Origin: Halichondria panicea
Lineage: Eukaryota > Porifera > Demospongiae > Suberitida > Halichondriidae
DNA length: 64,000 nucleotides
Direction: 5' to 3'
Assembly: GCF_963675165.1 (NCBI RefSeq)
Contig: NC_087387.1
Location: 3,213,501-3,277,500, forward strand
Shown piece by piece: positions 37,016-49,600 of this stretch (positions are counted from its first letter, which is position 1; every line of letters begins with the position of its first letter). The position numbers and the translations under genes are program-made. The notes below the pieces were generated by a model. That model worked only from the letters and a program-made list of their open reading frames with translations. It did no database searches and had not been told where the DNA came from.

Positions 37016-40000
37016 ATGGCAGGACAGGGATTCAGTAGCGCTCTGAAACTGACAGATTTAAATGATTTCATTACTCCATCTCAAGTAAGTCAGTAAGTTT
37101 AATAGGATACTGTAGACAATGTACAATGTACCCCTCCTCAGGAGTGCATCATGCCTGTCAAGATAGATAAATCTTCTTCCAAGGTAGAACTGTTTAAGAT
37201 GGTATAGTTATAATTATAGTAACAGTTTTGAGACATGTTATTTAGGCTGGTGCCGCTGCAGTATCTATCGACAGTGACGGAACATATCTGGAACTCGATG
37301 AGGTGAAGTTACTCTGCTGTATACACGGAAGAGTTAGACTCGCAAGCCGTCACTGTTCGCGTCAATTGACTGGTCAAACTCTGTAGAGACTCGTGTAACG
37401 TTGCCACGATATTTGATATATGTGGCAACTAACTGCATGCGGTTACCACAAGATCGTTGATGGTGACGTATCACTAGAAAACTCTACGTATCACATGCAG
37501 TATACTGACGTCACGAAAACGGCAGCCACTTAGAATCTTATCTGATATACTGACTGTGCAACACGAGTCTCTACACGGAGTTTGACCAGTCTACTGCTCG
37601 CCTGCAACAGTGACGGCTTGCAAATCTACAAAAGAGTACATTGTAAGAAGATGTTTTTGTAAGAGGGTGCTGAGGTGGCCAAAGGCCACTGATAAATTGG
37701 GGGTCCGGGGGGGGGGGCTTGCCCCCAGCAAATTTTGGCATTCTACATTCCCGGATATTAAATTCTAAGCAAATTTCGTATAAGATTATCAGTACAGTAG
37801 AACCTTGATTATCCGGCCCTCCATTATCCGAAACCTCGATTATCCGGCTTGGCAGTTTTCTTTTTATCAGATTAAATAATTCTGAAAATGGGCGTGTCCC
37901 TCAAATGCGCATGCGCGTTGCAGCTGTTACCATGGATACATGCCTGCTTATCTTCTGCGCATGCACAGACAACCAGTGGCACTGCTGTTTATCAATAAAG
38001 TGGATGGATCAAGGCGTGGTTATCTATTCGATTATCCGGCATATTCACTTATCCGGCCTGCTTCTGGAACCAAGGTGTCCGGATAATCGAGGTTCTACTG
38101 TATCAAATTTTACACGAGTTTACCAGTACATCTATATAGATTGCAGTGTTAAACTACTACACTGTGTATGTCAATGTACACTGACTAGACTGCGAACGAA
38201 TGTTTTTCGAAGTGAATAAAAGGCCGAAACGTTTGGCAATGGCACTATAGTTATTGGGGTCTAGTCAATTACACTTGACCTAGCTGGATTTAAGACCCTC
38301 TTTAGCCTCTTAGCCTAGCTACTCATGGCAACTTACCATTGATGTCCGTGATGCCATTATGCATTTAAATAGTGCATGCATGGCCTCTGACTTTTGAGTC
38401 CGAGTCTTGACCTATGTACTGTGTACGTAACTATAGCTACATAGCTAACTAGCTAGCTAGCCCCTGGCCCTGTGGTATCAAGTTAGCTGTTCTGAACTTC
38501 ATGGAATAACTAGGAACTAGGTAAGGTAGCTTGAGATAAGGGGGTGCTCGAGCACCCGTGCTACTAGGTAAGGTAGCTTGAGATAAGGGGGTGCTCGAGC
38601 ACCCGTGCTTACTACGCCCCTGATACATGCATGTATATGATTATGTATAATTATGTAGATACATATACATGTAGTGCTCAATTTTATCATTCATTCAGAA
38701 AGGACAAAAGCATTACCTAAAGAAGGCCACGATAACGCTAAGTGATTGTTTGGCATGCAGTGGATGTGTAACATCTGCAGAGACTGTCTTACTACAGCAG
38801 CAGAGTCAAGCAGAGCTCCTTCGAGTCATACAGGACAACGAACATTTTAAGGAGGTGTGTGATAATAATTATAAAAATAACTATTTGTATAAATTCCCAC
38901 TTGGGTTCTGTATCATAGCCAATAGTTCAGCTGTAGTTATTCTCCACTACTTCAATGAAGCTACAGTATACTCCCAGCCCTCTTTTTTATGCCTCGGTGC
39001 GCATGCACAAGCGAGGTATACGATAGTGTGTGTGTGTGTGTGTGGACTGCTACAGCTGCTCAAGGATCAATGAAGTGCAAGTTAGAGTTTCTATAAGCTT
39101 CTAGTCATGTTTTCTTGGATTTTAATTCGTGGATTTGCAAAACAATTGCTTGGTTCTCGAGTTATGCTTACTTAGAATGCCAGGAGATGACGAGAGAGTA
39201 TAAGAAAGTCTATATAATTATATTGGAAAGATTGAGGTTGGTACATGCCAAACAATAATATCGTTTTTGTGGTCTTGGCCTTTTTTAAGTAAAACAAGTA
39301 AGAGTTTGTATAGGCTTCTAGCAACATTTTCTTGGTCCAACACTTGGGATTTAATGTGGATTTAATGTGGATTTGCAAAATAATGCATTGTTCTCGAGTT
39401 ATGCCTAGTTTAATTGTTACTTCTTTTCAGAAGAGTGCGTAGCAAAACTTGTCCATGGAGTGTTGCTACTCTGCTCTCTGCACTAGAATGCTAGCTGTTG
39501 GTAGCTGCAAGAGTGATAAGAGAGCTGCAAGGCTCGATCTACACTGATGCAGCAACCAGACTTGTACTACTTTTGGCATCCTTTTTAGCAACAATCATGA
39601 TCGATTATTACTTTCTGAGTTTCCCTGTGAGATGAAAAAATGTTATCATGTGTGTAGCAATTAATACTTATTAGCTAGTAGTTTTTGTTATACATGTAGC
39701 TTGAACACATCCACCGAGGCATCAGTACCCGCAATGTGTGTAGGATTGCTAATTAATCCACAAAAATTAAGCCCCTGGCCCCTGCTTCGAAAATTTCCTG
39801 CTATAATACGTGATGCTGAGTTTACACAACTGCCCACCATGCGGTTCCAGCTATGCGGTTCCAGCTATACGGTACAATTGTCATGCAGTCAACGGTTCCG
39901 TTGACTGCAAGTTCATCAGAAGAGTGATATAATGCAGTGCATGTAGTGATGTATGACTGAGCTGTCTAGCAGAGCAACTCAGCAGCAATAAAACTAAACC

Positions 40001-43000
40001 AGAATGGAGGCATGCTGAAACATTTGAGAACAGAGTTTTAGTAGTACATGAGATATACATTGTGGACTAGGCTAGGTCCTATAGTCTAGGATCACAGCAA
40101 AGAAGCCTGAGAAGTATGGCTCCTGGAGTAGGATCCCAAAGTCAGCTAGCTAACAGAGCAACAAACCAGTCACAATTCTAGCTTTCTATTGTAGTAACCC
40201 TCCTTTTCCATTGTTCCTGAGCTGTAAATATGTAAGTTACTTCGAATAAAGGCCGCGTGTAGTTGTTAGATAGATAGCTGCCAACGTGCAAGTTCAAGCT
40301 TCTTAGCTCGCTTTTATACGACAACGAAGCTTTAACATCGAAATCTGCCACTTTTAAAACTAAGAACTTGTGTGGAGGGTATCCATGCTGTAAACGCAGT
40401 GCTATGGCATCTAGGTGAGTAGACTCACATAATATTATTACAAACAGTCCAGACGACTACTATACCCGCTTGGCACGGCCTCGGGTAATGAGACAATAAT
40501 AACTTCAAATACAAATATGATGAACTGAATCAGTATACACGTAGCTATGGTCCTTGGGAACATAATTATTAACTGGAAAATGCAAGTGGACTGTCGTCAC
40601 ATGATAGTGAGTGAGACCGAATGGTGCATAAAGTAATGATCAACCATCGCAAAGTTCGCAAATGTTTGATGCTCGCAAAACATTCTAGTAATATGGTATA
40701 ACTCATAACAGCATTATTTTGCAAATTCTCACATTTCAATCCAAGAAAACGTGTCTAGATGTCTATAGAAGCTCTTATTATAATTGCACTTCATTGATCC
40801 ATAGATTGAAAAGGAAGGCGATTGGAAACGAAAATTTGTGTGTGAAACACTCCGCGTTATAGGGTGTGGCTAAAACTACAGGGGATTATTTTTATAGTCA
40901 GTATGCTCATTACCACCTGTCTTGACTACTCAATAAAATACTACAATGTACTGTACATACATGTAGAAGCAGTGAAATTGATTGATTTTTCTAAAAAGTT
41001 TGAGTGTGATGAAATAAATACATTGTAGAGATGGTCATGTGACTTTTAATGTAACAAACACAACGCTAATCGGATACTTCAGTACTGTAGCAACGGTTAA
41101 ATACTTTGCACCTCTTCTGCCTTGTGCTCTGATACTATGGAATATCAATCGATCTGTATACTCACAATCAGAGTATAGCTGGCATGTATCTACTCTTGGG
41201 GATGCAAAATCCAATGCTACTCAGGCACAAATCCAATGCATGCATCCTTGTCCTCGGGGCTTCGTAGGTTTACTGCCATACGTGTAAATTCTGATGTAAT
41301 GGACAATAACTATAACAAAATTAATTACATCAACGTTGTATTGCTATAGAATTCGGATAATTCATACAGATTGGTGACATTGACAAGGTGAAGGTGGTTG
41401 TGCTGTCATTATCGCCGCAGTCCAGAGCATCACTTGCTGTTGACCATAAACTAACTGATGTGCAGCAGGTATTTGAAGCTGTGAGAAGGTTGTTAGTTCA
41501 GGCATCATTAGCTATGAAGGACCGATACGTAATAATTATATACATGTATCATACATATAACTGAGATGCACAATTAAGCACTTCTATCAACACACAGGCT
41601 GGAGGGAAGTTGGTCACATTTTTCAAAAAGTTGGGTGTTCAATATGTGTTTGATACAACATTTTCAAGAGACTTCAGCCTGCTAGAGAGGTAAGTACATG
41701 TATCCATTATAATAATTATAATAAGAGGCATGTATTATGTGTGTAAGCAATTGTGTTCAGCGCACGTGAGTTTGTGAGGAGGTACAAATCTTCAAGTGAC
41801 AAGTCTTTGCCAATGTTAACTTCTGCTTGTCCAGGTATTTAGTAGGTGTATCCTAAGGTATGTATAGACCATCATTATTGTTTACAGGGTGGGTCTGCTA
41901 TGCTGAAAAAGTTCATGGAAGCTTTGTTTTACCGTACATCAGCACGGCAAAATCTCCTCAGCAAGTAATGGGATCATTAGTGAAGGATTATTTCGCAAAG
42001 CTGTTGATGAAGAGGTAACTGTAATGATCAATGAGCTCACTGCATGGTAATTCATTGATCCACAGACCTGATCAATTATTCCATGTTGCTGTAATGCCCT
42101 GTTTTGATAAGAAGTTAGAAGCTTCACGGAGTGATTTCTACGATGATGTTAGTCATTCTAAAGATGTTGATTGTGTCCTAACAACCGGTATGTTGTATAT
42201 TAATTTGTTTAGGCCATGCACCTATAACTGGTGTTTGATCGTCGCAGGTGAAGTTAACGCATTGATTAAAGAACAGGAAGTAGTTTTAAGCAATCTTGAT
42301 GTACAACAATTCGACAAGCCGTAAGCTGAGCCTATAAAATGACGTGACTATAATATGTTTCTGTACGCCAGGTTTTCAGGGTCAGGTGTTGACGATATAT
42401 ACGTGCATGCTGGAGGAGGTGCGGTACGTCCCCAATTAAATCTTGTATTGATTTTGTGACAGTGTACATGAATTGTATTTGGATACATGTAGGGTGGATA
42501 TCTGGAAGCAGTTCTGAATTATTCTGCCAACAAAGTAATTACCACCCACACATGTTTTTGCTAATCGACATGTACACTTACCTGCCTTGCTGTGAGGTTT
42601 CATAATTTCCATTGTACTTAGAACTACTTGTTCTAATTATACGAAAGTATACATTGTGTTCATATAATTATTTTTCAACAGCTATTTGGACTTGAACTGA
42701 AAGATATTTCATACAAAAATCTTCGTAACAAAGATATGAGAGAAGTTGTTGTGAAAGTAAGTGTGAATCACTGTGCTAGCTGTTAGTCATTGTCTGTTGT
42801 GCTTTTTTAGATCGATGAAAAGACAGAGCTAAAATTTGCTGCAGCCTATGGATTTAGAAACATTCAAAACCTTATGCAAAAACTGAGGCGGGGACGCTGT
42901 AATTACCATTTTGTTGAAGTAATGGCATGTCCAAGTGGTAAGGAGGACTGAATTGTATACCATGCAGCAGAAGTAGGGCGTTTTTCGAGGGTAGAGCTGT

Positions 43001-43583
43001 TACACAAAAATTAAAACTGGCATGCACCGGTATTTCAAGTGCGTGCAAAGCTCTTGTTGGGTGCATGCTAGCTAGCTGGCATTGAACTGCAAAAATGCTC
43101 CGTTGCACCATGTATATAATACTCTTTTATTATAGGTTGCCTAAATGGTGGTGGCCAAATACATGCATCTCTCAAAGCTGATGCTGCAAAAGTCATTCTC
43201 CCTCAAGTTGAACAAATCTATAATGGACTGAAGTAAGATTATACACCAGTTGCTTTAATTTCTCTATGTGCATCTCTACACGTATGTATCTTTTGTGTAG
43301 AGTGAAGTTACCGGAAGAGAATGAAGCCGTGCAAGTTTTGTATAGGTATACATGCACTCCGTCACAATCTCTGTCACATGTGACTCTATACTTAGAGTCC
43401 ATGGTAGCTAGGTGAAATTGTTGCACAGCACACACTTAATAACGATCATGACATTGTGGTTTCCACTGCTCTAGGGAATGGCTGCAGGGTGACAGTGTGG
43501 AGAGCTGTAGTATTGAAAAGCTGCTTCATACAACTTATCATCACATTGAAACACAAACTACATCGCTTGCAATTAAATGGTAG
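37016..43583 (+). CDS. CIAO3: Cytosolic iron-sulfur assembly component 3 (NARFL/IOP1), 485 aa, 17 exons
   Basis: Exons: 37016-37084, 37142-37183, 37246-37302, 38699-38854, 41370-41468, 41598-41689, 41761-41834, 41888-42014, 42066-42187, 42248-42320, 42372-42423, 42493-42534, 42682-42756, 42811-42937, 43136-43232, 43301-43345, 43475-43583; sum 1458 nt, all GT-AG. The protein is an iron-only-hydrogenase-like member of the cytosolic Fe-S assembly machinery, which links early scaffold proteins to the targeting complex. Eight candidate cluster ligands are visible: C25 (PSQEC), C73, C76 and C79 (SDCLACSGC), C195 (TSACPGW), C251 (VMPCFDKK), C400 and C404 ([12 protein letters not shown]). Further family marks are [20 protein letters not shown] and AYGFRNIQN. 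The C-terminus is SLAIKW, keeping the Trp that ends many client-type and CIA-adaptor proteins. Intron 4 (2.5 kb) carries two family repeats. Its stop is 64 bp from that of STRAP. Confidence 0.96.
37335..37630. mobile_element. 300-bp TIR element in CIAO3 intron 3
   Basis: AGACTCGCAAGCCGTCACTG at the left and CAGTGACGGCTTGCAAATCT at the right are inverted; the inner arms (TGGTCAAACTCTGTAGAGAC / TCTCTACACGGAGTTTGACC) pair too, giving roughly 60-bp arms. Confidence 0.8.
37795..38100. mobile_element. Pogo/Tigger-like MITE with TA duplication
   Basis: Starts CAGTAGAACCTTGATTATCC and ends GGATAATCGAGGTTCTACTG, flanked by TA on both sides. These ends are typical of pogo-group elements. A shorter relative (136 bp) lies at 58758-58893, also between TA dinucleotides, and a half copy at about 34873-34940. 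Internal deletion derivatives; no transposase. Confidence 0.88.
38516..38609. repeat. 47-bp tandem duplication with a palindrome
   Basis: Two identical units start ACTAGGTAAGGTAGCTTGAG and contain the palindrome GGGTGCTCGAGCACCC. They lie 90 bp before the fourth CIAO3 exon. Confidence 0.9.
38990..39735 (-). repeat. Interspersed repeat family A, inverted copy in CIAO3 intron
   Basis: Starts TGCCTCGGTGCGCATGCACA, has a TGTGTGTG tract and GTTCTCGAGTTATGC, then AGAGAGCTGCAAGGCTC, and ends CATCCACCGAGGCATCAG. Contains an internal duplication (ATTTAATGTGG twice at about 39351-39372). Confidence 0.75.
39895..40490 (+). repeat. Interspersed repeat family B, copy in CIAO3 intron
   Basis: Follows family order from GAGTGATATAATGCAGTGCA to GGCACGGCCTCGGGTAA. 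A family E fragment follows at 40640-40700. Confidence 0.7.
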
Positions 43584-43647
43584 ACAGTAGTAGACATTTT
43601 TTATTTAATGTGAGAATCTGATCGTTGCAATGAACAAGGTTTAGAGT

Positions 43648-46600
43648 TTATGTGTCTGAAGTACTTTCAGAACATTTCCAAAGGCCGTATGATTTTCCAA
43701 CTGTGTTAAGCCACAGTCTAATGGTTCCATCCTCAGACCCAGAGCAATAAACCTGACCATCAGGACTGTATCGAACACAGTGTACTGGTCCAAAGTGCCC
43801 TTTATACGATTCTGAAGAAAGAGAGCATTTGTAACAGCTGTTATTTTGATACCAAAACCTGGTTTCAGTATCACACTGCCCACAAATAAATTATACATGC
43901 ATGTACTCAAGTGAGTCCTTCACTTAATTTGAAACAAAAGCGTAGTATGCCTGGAAAGATATACAATTATCTCAGGTAGGTTAAGGCCGTTTTTTATTGA
44001 AATTGAAGAAAAGTGTACTATAACCCTTTCCTTGCCATTCGTGAAATCTGGAACAGGAGCGTCTTTAGGTCGATCAATTAGTGTGGATCCGGCCTCACCA
44101 CGCCTCCAAGTCATTCTATTAGTCTAGATCCGGCTAGCAATTCTAGCTGGGACTCCCAGTTCTAGCTCCTTTTGTTTAGCGTGTCAGAGACTGGGAGAAG
44201 ATGATTGGCACTCCCTGGCTCCTTTGGATGTACAGCTGTCCAGATCCCTAGAACATACCCTCCATTCTGACGAGTTATCAGTGCATAGGGTGCTTACTAG
44301 ATTCTTGCCAGCCAGTACAGTTCAAGCTACACACAGCACCGCTCAACTATTCTCTACCCCATTATCTAGCTAAATCTGGTCCAACTAGACAGCAGACACA
44401 GCTAGTTAATTCAGTAAAGCCAGGGGTAGCCCTACTTCTACGGTTGTTCAGTACCCACGGTAACAATTCCTCTGGGCTGGGCTAACTAGTTGAGCCACGC
44501 CTCCCAATTCTCAAGGCTAGGTACATGTCTCTGTCTAGCTGCTTCTTCAGCTTCTTGCTCAGTTTTGTGGCTTAGAGAAAGGCCAGCTACTCAGGGGGAA
44601 GAGTCCAGATGAAAGTCTGGCAGCCAGGTGACGTCCAAACGGTCAGTTATTCTTTCCACCAACTTTTTAATCTAGTCTAGTCCTGCTTGCACTGCTACTA
44701 CTACTGCTGCCTACTGCTGCTACTCTTCCTAGCTAGTCAAAGGTTTCTTTTTTTTTTTTTTTTTTTTTTATAACTACATATGCACAAAGAGACATCAAAG
44801 CTTACATCAAAGGACACAGATTTTTAGCCTACTTGACTGATAAGGCGGTTACCTAGACTACAGTTTGTTTGTCAGGGAGGAGCTCACATACAACTTCATC
44901 TAATTCATCATAACGATTCCTTACCCATTGTTGTAATTTCTACAACAGATTGCCAAGGAAAGAGATAAAGAACTACCATTTTTTGTAAAAAATGTTGTCA
45001 ATTACACATTATTTTTCACAAAATGTATTGTAAACAGGAATACCTTTTATCTGATAACATTATTACCATGGTTACTATCTTGATATGTGTGTTAACTGTG
45101 ACCAAATATGACTTACCTTAACAATTGTTTTGAAAATGCTGCCTCCAATACCAAGTTGTAGAAAGCAATATTGGTATCAAAAGAAAGCTTTTAGTGAGGT
45201 TTACTAAAAACAAAGTGGATATTTGGTGTGAGCTCATTTTAGCTCTGATTATAGCAACTTTATTGAAAAAATGCTCAAAAAACGTGAAAATTTATGATTT
45301 GTATGCTTATTGTACAAAATACGTGATAGCAGCCCTAAATATCCACTTGGTTTCTATTGCACTGTAGTAAGAGCTTTCTTTTGATACTAATATTGAACCA
45401 TGAAAATTATTATTGGAGACAGCGTTCTTTGGTTTAAGTAAATAGCAAGTTAATGTACACAAGGCAGTAACCATGGCAACGGTGTTATCATCCTGATCCA
45501 TTTTACGTATCTAATATGAATCCCGAATAAAAAGGTACACAATGAAACCATTACACAATGACAATGAATAGACAGCAATGCGCCCTCATTTATGGCCTGT
45601 ATTTGTGAAACGGCCTTAACCAACCTGAGATTGTACGCTATGCACATGTAAAGCTGCATGCACATGAAAGCTATTACCTAGCATACTCCCATCCTCGTAA
45701 GAGCACTTGTAAATTTTGAAATCTTCTCCACCAGTGACAAATGTTGACAGGTCAGGACTTACGGATGCAGAGTATGTTTCAGTAGGCATTGCGAAGGACT
45801 TGATCAAAGTCATCCTGGAATAATAATTTGATAATACACAACTAGCTATATCTAGTACACACTTATTATGTACTTACTCAGATGTGTCAACAAAGCTGAC
45901 CAGTTGGCCATTGGCAACAACCAGTAATTTTCTTTCGTGTGACAGCTCCAAACTAGTTGCAGGAGACTCAAGCACCAACGTTTTCACACAGGTCCCCACC
46001 CTAGTGTCCCATAAGCTGTAAAAACAAGGAGAATAAATGAATGCTGTTTGAGCAAAAGATCAAGAATGTTAGTTGATCATGAGACCTACACGTACAGCCA
46101 ATGAGAAGAGGCTGGACACGTGTCATCAATAACTAAACGAAATAAGTCTAGCGCCTTAGAACCATGCATGCAGCTATAAGCCATAACGCTCCGCTCGCAT
46201 AGCAATTAATGATGCTTAATAAAGCATTCACCCCATGCGTAGAGCTTCATCGCACACGAAAACTTTTTATTGTTAACGAATGATTGCAAATCTATAAAAG
46301 CAACGATTACACTATAAGAAAAGTTACCATAAATCCTCATCTTCAGCACATGAAATTATGAGATATTCACTGCTCCAAACAGAACATTTGATTGCAGATT
46401 TGTGTCCATTCAGCTCTATTTCAGGCTTGCCAGAGCAGTTATTCAAATCGAAGATACGAAGAGTCTTATCGTTACACCCAGTCAGTAATTTCGTGCCACT
46501 CTACAAACACTTTCAAGGGCATAGATTTCAAGTATTAATAACTATACCTCACAGAAGTCGACTGCTTTTACAATGTGTTTGTGGGTAAATGAAAACTGCT

Positions 46601-49600
46601 CTGTTCCACTTTGTGCATTCCATAATTTTCTGCAATGTTTATGAGCGAAAGTAGACATTATTTTAAAATGGTCATTGTATGTAATCCATGTGGTTACCAA
46701 TACTTACGCTGAGAAGTCAGCAGCCCCTGTAGCAGCTCTAGATGCATCCTTGTTTAAGCAGGCACCCCAAACAGCGCCTTTGTGCCCTTGAAATGTACCA
46801 ATCCAATCTCCCGTCTCCCCTTTTCTCAGCATTGGCTTTCCATCTGCAATGGAGACAGCTAGATCGCTAACAAGTGAAGTAACAATGTTTGCACGTTTTT
46901 CAAGTCTCATGAATATTACCTGCACAACTGTTATTTCCAGTGCATACAAAAATAATTTAGGACCTGAAACTTCGTGATTATGATCACAGTATATACGTAC
47001 GTACAGTAGACTCTCTCTATTCTGGCTCTCTGCAGTATATGGCCACCTCGGCCACTTGGTTTGGCATGGATTGACGTTTATTATGGCCGGATGACGTTTG
47101 GGTGTGGTTTGGGAGATAATTAAAATTGGGGATTACACTTCAGTAGAAATTCAGACATTATGAAGTATTGAGGTGGCCATACTGCAGAGAGCCAGAATAG
47201 GGAGAGTCACTGTACGTATAGACTTAGCCTCGATTCAAGGCCGCTTGAAAAAGGCGGCCTGGTATACCTTGTATGCGCATGCGTGTACATTACCCCAAAA
47301 AGGGGGTAATCCGTGTATTTGTGGATACTGTCAGTAAAATAAACCGTATACTATTTGTATTCTGATTTTACAGTCCGTTACATAGAAGTATTGTGCAAAG
47401 ATGACTGACTTCTTACGCCCTTTATTGTATCAAGCTAAGTCTCTACTTAACGACACCCTACACTGTAAGGCTACAGATGTTATAGGAAAGGCATGATGTG
47501 TTCCTGTCGGTCCCCTGATGAGGCTGTGGTAATATAGACCAGGCAAGTGTTCTGCTACTAAATATTGCGTTTATGTTCGACAAGAAGTCATTGCTGAAGA
47601 TAAAGAAGCTAATGATTACTCCTGAAAGCTTTTAATAAGCTTTAACTCGACACTCAGGAAGTTATTCACTCAAGATCTACTGATGTATTAAAGAGTCCAC
47701 CACTCTTCCTAGCTGGCAGCTCGAGCTGTCTGGGAGGCTTTCTTGAACTGTCTCTTTGGTAAACAGAGAGAAGAAGCAACACTGCTGCAGCATAATTATT
47801 CTACTTTGATTAGTGTCTCTGAAAGCTGCCATTGTGGTCACATTGTCATACGTATTATTCCCTTTTGTAACTTTGTCCGTTTTTTTACAATTTGTATGAT
47901 GAAATTGTAGTCAATTATTTCGCGCATGCGCATACACGGTATACCAGGCCGCCTTTTTCAAGCGGCCTGGAATCGAGGCTAGTATAGACTGTGATCATCA
48001 TCACAAAATTTTTGTGCTTTCCACAATTTTCGTTTTGTTGTTTGACCACAGCCATGCATGTATCCTAGGATATAATGAATGTACACCCTGGCATTTGTAC
48101 CCCTGAGAGTTTCCATGGATATTCCTTACCGTATAGCGGGTAATTTTCGTGGGGTAAAAATTCGTTATTTTTGTGGCCAAGCTAACCTCCACGAAATGTT
48201 GATGTAGGCGTGGCTTACCGTAACGTATGAATGCAATGCAGGAAACGAGACAGATAAACGAATTTTTTACCCTACTAGTTTGCAACTACTTGTGGTCGGC
48301 TGTGGAATGCACCAGCCGCATGAAACGTTTTCTGTTTAGTTATAGTTGGGCGGAGTCCAACCAACTGCGTGGGGTTGGGCACCACTCCAATGTCAGGTTT
48401 TGTTCCACTGCAGAAATGTTGCAGCCCAATCAGATTGCAGAGTTCAAGTGCTGAAGGCATGGCTCATTAATGAACGAGTAACTCTCAAAATGCAACAATA
48501 ATAGACAAGCCAGCTTGATCCAGGAACACACCACGTCAGTTAGAGCTAGTGGCAGGCAAAAGAGACTCCTGCAGAGCATTCTCTGAGCTTTGCGGTTACC
48601 GGCCGCCCACTTGGAATTAATGCTTAGCCACATCCTAAAGCTACATGTAAGTACCAGTGGAACAAAACCTGACATTGGAGTGGTGCCCAACCCCACGCAG
48701 TTGGTTGGATTCCGCCCAACTAGCTTAGTAATTATAAAGGACGGTTTTAGGTTACTGGGTGGAGGGTTAAAATTAAACTGTTTGGCTCTGGAGCAGAAAT
48801 GTTCATGAGTTCTAATATTAACGGTTCAATGCCAGGAAACCACACCCACCAATAGTTTGCATATAAAATACTGGTGCGTGGAAGTTTATCCAGTTTTGTG
48901 GCTCACAAAAATTTCCCGCTATACGCATACAAGCTGTCTTACCACAACTCATAATTATGGCGTTTATACCATAGATTGGGGATTAATTGGCAACATATAA
49001 GCTAAGCTATCAGTTAAACCAGAACTCCTGGTTCAACACCTTACTCTTTCTTATGTATACTTGATCTGATCTTGTTTGATTTTTTAGTAATCATTATTAT
49101 GCCTTGGTGCGCATGCGCAAAATGAAAAGGGAGCTGCAAGGCTCTGTTGATGCAGCCATTAATTTTAGATGGCATTGATCATTTTAACAACAATCATGGT
49201 CGTCATTACTCACTCTTTGAGTTTCCGTTTCCCTGTGTTTCTCCTGTATGCAGCAAAATAAAAGCTATTAAATACATGTAGTAGCTTTACGATGTAGCTT
49301 TGGCACCTCACCGAGGCATCAGCACCCACGTAGCTTTTATTCAGTAAGTTTTGCATAACGACTTCCCAAAAAATGGCTGAAGGGTGAATGTCAGCAAGAT
49401 GACAATGAGAGTTATGATTGATATGTCTTGTGTCAGTTGTCTGCTCTACCTGTCTATAAGCTAGCTAGTGGTGCGCATGTGCCAGTGAGGTATACGGTAG
49501 TGTGTTTGTGTGCATGTGTGTAGACTGCTACAGCTGTTCAAGGATCAATGAAGTGCAAGTAAGGCTTCTAGTCACGTTTTCTTGAATTTTAATTCGTGGA

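Noticed and set aside
38990..39073. Extension of CIAO3 exon 4 into sequence with a TGTGTG tract
   Set aside because: A GTGTGTG donor follows FKE at 38854 and the extra residues derive from a family A repeat.
48227..48808. Overlapping small frames on both strands
   Set aside because: Explained by the inverted arms of the 380-bp foldback element.
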